A DNA stretch of 10,108 nt. Origin: DATIHT01 sp035480415 (GTDB lineage: Bacteria; Patescibacteriota; Microgenomatia; Curtissbacterales; GWA2-41-24). This document shows positions 6,272 to 10,108 of the stretch, in pieces. The notes below the pieces were generated by a model. It did not search any database. It saw only the letters and a list, made by a program, of their open reading frames with translations, and was not told the origin of the DNA. Within the stretch, counting starts at the first letter, position 1; every line of letters begins with the position of its first letter. Both the position numbers and the translations under genes were made by a program. The stretch lies in assembly GCA_035480415.1 (NCBI GenBank), contig DATIHT010000071.1, forward strand, positions 1 to 10,108. Direction: 5' to 3'.

Positions 6272-6547
6272 TTAAGGCTTTGCCGATGCAACAGGCGAAG
6301 GAATCAAACCAGGTATTGCCGAATTTGTAGCAGCAGTAGGTGAAGCAACAGGAGAAGGGGTAGGTATAGGAGTCGGTGCTTTTTGCTTGGCAGTATCCAC
6401 AATATTTTGTGTATCTATATTTCTATTACCGCCAGGTGCCTGAGAAGGAGGTGCGCTTTTGGAACCTAACGTTAAAAGCAAAACCAGGGGAACTATAATT
6501 GCACAGGCGCCCAATACCGAAAGAATTAATTTAGTTTGTTTACTCAT
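6272..6547 (-). CDS. Small membrane protein with Pro/Thr-rich outer segment
   Basis: This 91-residue protein has a Lys-containing N-terminus, one hydrophobic helix at about 6-27 (KLILSVLGACAIIVPLVLLL) and then an outer segment built from Pro, Ala, Ser, Thr and Gly (PTPIPTPSPVASPT). It resembles a membrane-anchored spacer or wall-spanning stub. I do not recognise a named family. Its ATG overlaps the stop of the PilX-like gene, and its own stop lies six bases before pilM, so it is firmly embedded in the pilus operon. It could be a minor structural or anchoring component taking the place of a lipoprotein such as PilP, but that is inference from position and topology only. Confidence 0.75.
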   Translation of the reverse strand: MSKQTKLILSVLGACAIIVPLVLLLTLGSKSAPPSQAPGGNRNIDTQNIVDTAKQKAPTPIPTPSPVASPTAATNSAIPGLIPSPVASAKP

Positions 6548-7347
6548 TTGGCAATACTGTTTTCCGAAAATAAAACATAATCAAAGGCAGCCGGCAATTG
6601 CGGCAAAGCCGTACGCTTTACCTGAACTTTTCGACTTATTCCAAGGTCTGTCTTGGCACTGGAAGTAACATCGTATGTTTGAATAGGCAACACGCCGCCG
6701 CTTGCTGCAGAAACCCTCAACGTTGTCCTGCTCCAAAATGGCCTTATTCGCAAAACCACAGGGTTAGCGCCCACTGCAATTGTTTGCGCTTTGGCAAAAG
6801 AACCGCTGCTTGCACAACCGTTAGAGGTACTAGGCGAAGCAAAACCTGTTTCCCCGGATCTCCCGGAAACACCGGCATATGCTGTCCTTGTTTGTGCATA
6901 CGGACCCGTACCCGTCACTTGCACAATCTCAACAGAAGCAGGATTCGTCGATTCATTAGTATCTGCACAACTTGCCCATTCAACCAAGATGTTGCCAGAG
7001 GCAACTGGCGGCCCTTTAAGGTCTATCTGCGCAACGCTACCTTCATCTACTACTTGTTGATATGTATTTGCTGCCTGAACGTGAACGTTTGCAGTTATGT
7101 TTCCCAAAGTAACTGTCCTGTCAACACCGGTAGATTGGATATTGGCATTACCCCTAAGAGTATTAAGCTGAGAAAGCGTGTCTTCAACTCCGCCTTCTGC
7201 GGCACTAAAAGCTCGCTGGGAATTTTCTGTTTGTGTAGAAGTACGAACGTTAATAATGTTTCTGGAAGCAACCGAAAGACCAACAGCCAAAGCAACAACA
7301 ACTACCAACAAAACCAGGATCAGAATCTGACCACGACGTTTTCTCAT
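6544..7347 (-). CDS. PilX-like pilus protein
   Basis: PilX-type minor pilins sit near the pilus tip or help initiate assembly. The 267-residue protein starts with basic residues and Gly6, followed by a hydrophobic helix QILILVLLVVVVALAVGL, then ASRNIINVRTSTQTENSQRAFSAAEGGVEDTL. That last stretch matches the PilX N-terminal pattern of polar helix plus AAEAG-like motif. The mature position 5, normally Glu in pilins, is Leu11, as in some GspK-like minor pseudopilins. The remainder is a Ser/Thr/Gly-rich beta domain. A good GGAG (7357-7354) lies six bases before the ATG. The upstream heptamer array is outside the reading frame, unlike in the next three pilin genes. Assignment to the broad PilX group is reasonable; an exact orthologue cannot be named. 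Confidence 0.78.
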   Translation of the reverse strand: MRKRRGQILILVLLVVVVALAVGLSVASRNIINVRTSTQTENSQRAFSAAEGGVEDTLSQLNTLRGNANIQSTGVDRTVTLGNITANVHVQAANTYQQVVDEGSVAQIDLKGPPVASGNILVEWASCADTNESTNPASVEIVQVTGTGPYAQTRTAYAGVSGRSGETGFASPSTSNGCASSGSFAKAQTIAVGANPVVLRIRPFWSRTTLRVSAASGGVLPIQTYDVTSSAKTDLGISRKVQVKRTALPQLPAAFDYVLFSENSIAK

Positions 7348-7353
7348 CTCTAA

Positions 7354-7357
7354 CTCC
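7354..7357 (-). promoter_or_regulatory. Shine-Dalgarno of the PilX-like gene
   Basis: GGAG is spaced six bases from the ATG at 7347 on the minus strand. It stands out because most genes in the window lack a clear site, and it supports this start. Confidence 0.6.
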
Positions 7358-7372
7358 AGTTTAGGCCAATTT

Positions 7373-7441
7373 GTATCAAAGTATCAAGTATCATGTGTCA
7401 GGAAAAAAATCATGATACATGATACCTGACACATGACACGC
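7373..7441. repeat. Inverted heptamer array upstream of the PilX-like gene
   Basis: The left arm has GTATCAA, GTATCAA, GTATCAT and GTGTCAG. The centre is an A7 run. The right arm has GATACAT, GATACCT, GACACAT and GACACGC. TCATGTGTCAGG (7391-7402) pairs perfectly with CCTGACACATGA (7425-7436), a 12-bp stem around 22 bases. This is the same unit family as the arrays near nusB, rpsP, khpA and trmD, although it lies in a different operon on the other strand. Confidence 0.9.
7403..7423 (-). terminator. Weak terminator-like hairpin inside the array
   Basis: Read on the minus strand, ATCATG (7423-7418), a 3-base loop and CATGAT (7414-7409) are followed by a run of T to 7403. The stem is only six A/T-rich pairs, so termination would be partial at best. 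It lies between the third pilin gene and the PilX-like gene and could lower downstream expression. Confidence 0.3.
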
Positions 7442-7446
7442 TTTAC

Positions 7447-8112
7447 TTAGTATTTCCTCAGCGAAATCGTCGTCTGAAACGCTGCGCTTGCGTTATAGTC
7501 AGATCTTACCGGGGCAGAAATTCCCTGATTTGCAACAAAAGCCACCATTACAACAGCAGGGCTTATTGCACCTGTACTTGCCGGCTGCACGGTAAAGGTA
7601 CAGTTGGTTATATTAACCCCGGAAACAGCGTCTGTATTGGTCACCGAAATCAAAGTAGCAGAGGTTGGCACGGGGTCAGTCGTAAGCGCCGTCTTGGTTC
7701 CAATCCAACCGTTTGTACCAGAACCAGCACCAATACAACCAAGGTAAAGATATCGCCCGTCAGAAAGAGTAACTCTGGCAGCACTCGAAGTTCCACCAAG
7801 AATAGCGGAAACTGCATCCGTTCCATTCCTAATCTGCGAGTCTAAACTGTCCAGGACTGCCTGACCGTTTTGTTTAACCTCGGCAGTTACATTGCTTTGG
7901 TTCGAACCACGCAATACCGAGGTTAAAAACAAAAGCGAACTGCCAACGGCAAAAACCAAAATACCAATAACAATAAGGAATTCAATCAAGGTATATCCAT
8001 TGCGATCAATTTTTAATTTAAAATTTCTAATTTTTAATGAATTTTTTAAAATTAAATTTTTAAAATTAAGATTTGATTGAAAATTTAAAATTGAAAATTT
8101 AAAATTCTTCAT
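7447..8112 (-). CDS. Type IV pseudopilin (PilW position) with a repeat-encoded leader
   Basis: This 221-residue prepilin has a class III signal: a 39-residue leader ending Arg-Asn-Gly39, then YTLIEFLIVIGILVFAVG with Glu44 at mature position 5. PilD should cut after Gly39 and methylate Tyr40. The long helix is followed by QAVLDSLDSQIRNGTDAV and a beta-rich domain with two Cys (IGC/NCT). The leader is almost wholly Lys, Asn, Phe, Leu and Ile and is encoded by an A/T heptamer array at 8008-8107. No alternative Met, Val or Leu start codon of conventional type is obvious closer to the cleavage site. The ATG is four bases after the stop of the PilV-like gene. Similar gene order places PilW here, but sequence alone supports only a generic minor pilin. 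Confidence 0.85.
   Translation of the reverse strand: MKNFKFSILNFQSNLNFKNLILKNSLKIRNFKLKIDRNGYTLIEFLIVIGILVFAVGSSLLFLTSVLRGSNQSNVTAEVKQNGQAVLDSLDSQIRNGTDAVSAILGGTSSAARVTLSDGRYLYLGCIGAGSGTNGWIGTKTALTTDPVPTSATLISVTNTDAVSGVNITNCTFTVQPASTGAISPAVVMVAFVANQGISAPVRSDYNASAAFQTTISLRKY
8008..8107. repeat. A/T-rich heptamer array inside the leader of the third pilin
   Basis: The right end has four units in register: AAAATTT, AAAATTG, AAAATTT, AAAATTC (8080-8107). The left end has the reverse-type TTTTTAA, TTTAAAA, TTTCTAA, TTTTTAA units, so the arms are inverted with an A/T centre. The array spans about 100 bases of coding sequence for leader residues 2 to about 35. Confidence 0.75.
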
Positions 8113-8116
8113 GTTG

Positions 8117-8617
8117 TCAGCATAGATTTTGCGAGCTTATACAATTGGAAAGCACAGTATTGTTAGAAACCGATTGAGTACCCCCGGAATCTGTCCACGT
8201 AACAGTCACGGTAACAAGAGCAGATTTAGCACGGTCATTCACACCATTGTTACCAACAACAAGGGACCTATTAAATGTAACCTGGTTTAAAACAACTGCT
8301 CGGGGACAATTAGCAGCAGAAAGGCTCCAGTTTGCAGGGTCCGACCCTGAAGTCGTGTCCAAAACCCAACAGGAACCATTTGCTAGCGCACTAAAACCCT
8401 TCCGGTCGCGAAATGCTCTAATTTGTTCTATATTTTCCTGAACCAATTTTGTTGCCTGAGTGCTATTTTCCGAACCGCGGGAAGCCTTCTGTGTCACTAA
8501 GCTTGTAGTAACCAATGCAACAGCCAAAGCAGCAACCACTCCAACCGCAACAATGACCTCAACCAAGGATTGTCCGCTTCTGTAGACTGTAGACTGTAGA
8601 CTGTAGACTTTTTTCAT
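8117..8617 (-). CDS. PilV-like type IV pseudopilin with heptamer-encoded leader
   Basis: This 166-residue prepilin has a 15-residue leader ending Ser-Gly15, then QSLVEVIVAVGVVAALAVAL with Glu20 at mature position 5. SLVEV plus a following TKLVQENIEQIRAFRD helix resembles the PilV/GspI group. Four Cys residues (GSCW, NCPR, SNC, NLC) may form two disulfides in the outer domain. The start is well supported: ATG 8617-8615 overlaps the upstream TGA, and GGGAG at 8629-8625 lies seven bases before it. This start places four exact copies of AGTCTAC (8609-8582) inside the frame, encoding most of the leader, which PilD would remove. Loss or gain of one copy would shift the frame before the mature pilin. 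Confidence 0.87.
   Translation of the reverse strand: MKKVYSLQSTVYRSGQSLVEVIVAVGVVAALAVALVTTSLVTQKASRGSENSTQATKLVQENIEQIRAFRDRKGFSALANGSCWVLDTTSGSDPANWSLSAANCPRAVVLNQVTFNRSLVVGNNGVNDRAKSALVTVTVTWTDSGGTQSVSNNTVLSNCISSQNLC
8582..8609 (-). repeat. Four perfect AGTCTAC heptamers within the pilV-like leader
   Basis: Four identical 7-base copies (GTAGACT on the plus strand) lie end to end, next to a T-run that codes for Lys-Lys. This is the only array in the window with fully identical copies, implying recent expansion or correction by slippage. Confidence 0.95.
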
Positions 8618-9318
8618 TGCACTTCTCCCGTCGACAAAATAACAATACTACTTGTCCTGGTTCCTGCCGTGTTGGAAACCACAATCGTAACCGAAGTCGC
8701 CGTCTGTGGATTTATCGGCTGCAAGTTGTTGTCCAAAAGGTCCACAGAACCGGAGCCAACTGTATTTGCCAAATGAAAGCTAACCCCATTTTTTAGAGGC
8801 CTAAAGAAAAAAACTGTAGGAATTCCTGCGCAACCCGTACATGTAACACTACTTATTTTGGTGTCCAGTGGCAAAGCCAAGACCTGCTGAGAAATTCCGC
8901 TAGTATCGGTAAAAGCAACCTCCGAAGTTCCATTCAAACAATCTCCTCCAAGAATATAAGAAGTATTAGCGCCGCTGGCAGTATCTACCTTAATGTACCA
9001 ACCAGCCAGAGTTCCTTCCGAACCGGAAACTGGCGTGTTGCAAAGAGTACCTGTTAGGCCTTTGTCGCCGGAAGAAGCCTTGTTTTGAACAAACCGCAAA
9101 CTGTTTCGCAATTGAACTGCACCATTTTTTACCCTCTGGTTTCGTTCAAAAGTTAAATAACTCGCAGTTACCAACGATGCCGAAATTCCAAAGAGTGAAA
9201 CAACTACCATAAGTTCAATTAGGCTGAAACCACGAAAGTTGATAGCGGGTAGTTTGTAGTGGGTAGTTTTTTTGAGTCTACCTACTACGTACTCTAAACT
9301 ACATACTAAATTGGGCAT
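8614..9318 (-). CDS. FimT/GspH-like pseudopilin with repeat-encoded leader
   Basis: From the ATG at 9318 the product has 234 residues: a 30-residue leader ending Arg-Gly30, then FSLIELMVVVSLFGISASLV with Glu35 at mature position 5. The following ERNQRVKNGAVQLRNSLRFVQNKA matches the helix of FimT/GspH pseudopilins, and the rest is a beta-rich domain with Cys pairs, including a CTGC. A GTG further up (9348) is possible but has little support. The leader is coded by a ten-unit heptamer array (9241-9310). A TATAGT at 9331-9326, seven bases before the ATG, could be a -10 box giving a nearly leaderless message, but no good -35 is seen. The stop overlaps the pilV-like start. Confidence 0.85.
   Translation of the reverse strand: MPNLVCSLEYVVGRLKKTTHYKLPAINFRGFSLIELMVVVSLFGISASLVTASYLTFERNQRVKNGAVQLRNSLRFVQNKASSGDKGLTGTLCNTPVSGSEGTLAGWYIKVDTASGANTSYILGGDCLNGTSEVAFTDTSGISQQVLALPLDTKISSVTCTGCAGIPTVFFFRPLKNGVSFHLANTVGSGSVDLLDNNLQPINPQTATSVTIVVSNTAGTRTSSIVILSTGEVQ
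8625..8629 (-). promoter_or_regulatory. Shine-Dalgarno that fixes the pilV-like start
   Basis: GGGAG on the minus strand is seven bases from the ATG at 8617 and lies within the last codons of the fimT-like gene. It shows that translation probably begins before the heptamer array. Confidence 0.6.
9241..9310. repeat. Ten-unit inverted heptamer array inside the fimT-like leader
   Basis: Exactly 70 bases divide into ten 7-base units in register: GATAGCG, GGTAGTT, TGTAGTG, GGTAGTT, TTTTTGA, GTCTACC, TACTACG, TACTCTA, AACTACA, TACTAAA. The arms (GTAGT left, ACTAC right) are inverted around a T-run. The length and unit number equal those of the array at 396-465, although the sequence differs. Confidence 0.85.
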
Positions 9319-9363
9319 TAACTTAACTATACAACACTTCTTAGTCACCAGGCACCCTGAGGC

Positions 9364-9380
9364 TACACCCCAAGGGTGTA
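9364..9380. other. Perfect 7-bp palindrome between pilD and the fimT-like gene
   Basis: TACACCC (9364-9370) and GGGTGTA (9374-9380) form a perfect stem around CAA. No T-run follows on the minus strand, so it is not a standard terminator. It could be an operator or RNA hairpin. A related ACACCCTAGTGT lies at 9403-9392 (minus strand), across the pilD stop codon. Confidence 0.5.
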
Positions 9381-9394
9381 AACGTAACTTGACA

Positions 9395-10108
9395 CTAGGG
9401 TGTTAACAATTTTAAGTATAAATTAGTCAAAGTATTGCCCCAAAACAAAACTACAATTGCAGCGCCTATTAAAAACGGCCCGAAGGGGACAGCCTGACCA
9501 AACTTTTTGCGGCCAAACAAAAGAAGAAAAATAGAAATAACGGCACCAGAAACAAAGGCCAAAAAAGTAGAAAGTAAGCTTTGAGGCCAGCCCAAAAAAA
9601 GCCCCAAAAGAAAAACCAGGGGAATATCGCCCGTGCCCATCCCGCGCCCACGCGTTACCAAAACAATGGCCAAAAAGAAGAGAGCCAAAACAAATGCGCC
9701 AAATACGGCCTGAACAAAATCGGCAGAGCTTAAATAAAAATAATTTCTAAACAAAGCAAGTATTGCAGCACCAAAAACAAAAGTTGTGGGAATTAAAGAA
9801 AACTTCAGGTCTACGACAGCAACCACCACCAAAGTGGAAATAATTGCCAGATAGTACAAAATACCAACAAACGAAAATGTTGTACTGGCTGCCAAAAAAT
9901 AAAAAGTGGCAGCAAATAAAACCCCCACCAAAGTTTCTACAATAGGATACTGCCATGAAAGTTTATGACGGCAATACCGGCATCTTGCCCGAAGCCCCAC
10001 AAAGCTTAGAATAGGGACAAGATCGAAGGTAGAAAGTTTTGCGTGGCAATAGTCGCAGTAGGAACGCCCAAAAACAATACTCTCGTTTTTTACAGACCGG
10101 TCCACAAC
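9395..10108 (-). CDS. pilD: Prepilin peptidase/methyltransferase PilD, 5' end outside the window
   Basis: PilD is an inner-membrane aspartic protease (family A24) that removes prepilin leaders and N-methylates the new N-terminus. Counting from the first GTG inside the window (10105), the Zn-binding pairs are Cys17-x2-Cys20 and Cys42-x2-Cys45 of the methyltransferase domain. The catalytic aspartates are Asp99 (VVDLKFSLIP) and Asp160 in GMGTGD at 155-160. Several hydrophobic helices span the rest. The frame stays open to the window edge, and the usual N-terminal membrane helix and GSFLNVV-like segment are missing, so the real start lies beyond 10108 and the GTG is internal. Its position directly before three prepilin genes fits its job. 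Confidence 0.95.
   Translation of the reverse strand, partial: VVDRSVKNESIVFGRSYCDYCHAKLSTFDLVPILSFVGLRARCRYCRHKLSWQYPIVETLVGVLFAATFYFLAASTTFSFVGILYYLAIISTLVVVAVVDLKFSLIPTTFVFGAAILALFRNYFYLSSADFVQAVFGAFVLALFFLAIVLVTRGRGMGTGDIPLVFLLGLFLGWPQSLLSTFLAFVSGAVISIFLLLFGRKKFGQAVPFGPFLIGAAIVVLFWGNTLTNLYLKLLTP

Noticed and set aside
6598..7353. Long open frame on the plus strand, opposite the PilX-like gene
   Set aside because: Cys/Arg-rich, no recognisable domain, and fully antisense to a well-supported pilin-like gene; a shadow of low stop density.
7373..7441. Insertion sequence or MITE ends
   Set aside because: Inverted arms suggest this, but no target duplication, transposase or constant terminal sequence is seen, and the arms are internally periodic.
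9319..9348. GTG start at 9348 for the fimT-like gene
   Set aside because: It would add ten residues to an already long leader; the ATG at 9318 is the more likely start, although the GTG cannot be excluded.

Overview
The window looks like a piece of a Candidate Phyla Radiation (Patescibacteria) chromosome, probably Microgenomates-like. This is inferred from the compact A/T-leaning genes with mostly weak or absent Shine-Dalgarno sequences, the translation gene order nusB-acpP-rnc-rpsP-khpA-trmD, and a divergent type IV pilus cluster of the style common in that group. UGA is used as a normal stop (for example acpP, rnc and several ATGA overlaps), so there is no sign of UGA recoding. No rRNA, tRNA, CRISPR array or transposase gene was seen, and no stretch over 300 bases lacks a gene.

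Region 1 (1-2978, plus strand) is an RNA and translation cluster: NusB, an acyl-carrier-protein-like protein, RNase III, ribosomal protein S16 with a long low-complexity tail, a KhpA-type KH protein and TrmD. The ACP-like protein has Glu where the phosphopantetheine-bearing Ser should be.

Region 2 (10108 down to 2973, minus strand, converging on trmD) is a type IV pilus operon read right to left: prepilin peptidase PilD (cut by the window edge), a FimT/GspH-like pseudopilin, a PilV-like pseudopilin, a third PilW-position pseudopilin, a PilX-like protein, a small Pro/Thr-rich membrane protein, PilM, PilN, PilO, and a 280-residue soluble protein I do not recognise. Many junctions are ATGA overlaps or gaps of 3-6 bases, so this is probably one or a few transcripts. 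The pilins would be processed by PilD, and PilM/PilN/PilO would form the inner-membrane alignment complex. The motor ATPases and PilC are not in the window.

The most striking feature is a set of short arrays with a 7-base period. Nearly every gene junction that is not an overlap or a gap of a few bases holds one. Several have two oppositely oriented arms, sometimes around an A or T run, and they can fold into hairpins. The heptamer sequence differs from locus to locus (TTGAYAC, YTAGTR, GTCAAAG, AGTCTAC, AAAATTK, GGTAGTT types) while the 7-base pitch and boundary position are kept. In three consecutive pilin genes the array lies inside the reading frame, between the start codon and the PilD cleavage site, so it encodes the disposable leader. 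Because 7 is not a multiple of 3, gain or loss of one unit would change the frame. One of these arrays has four perfect copies and is the best candidate for a phase-variation switch.
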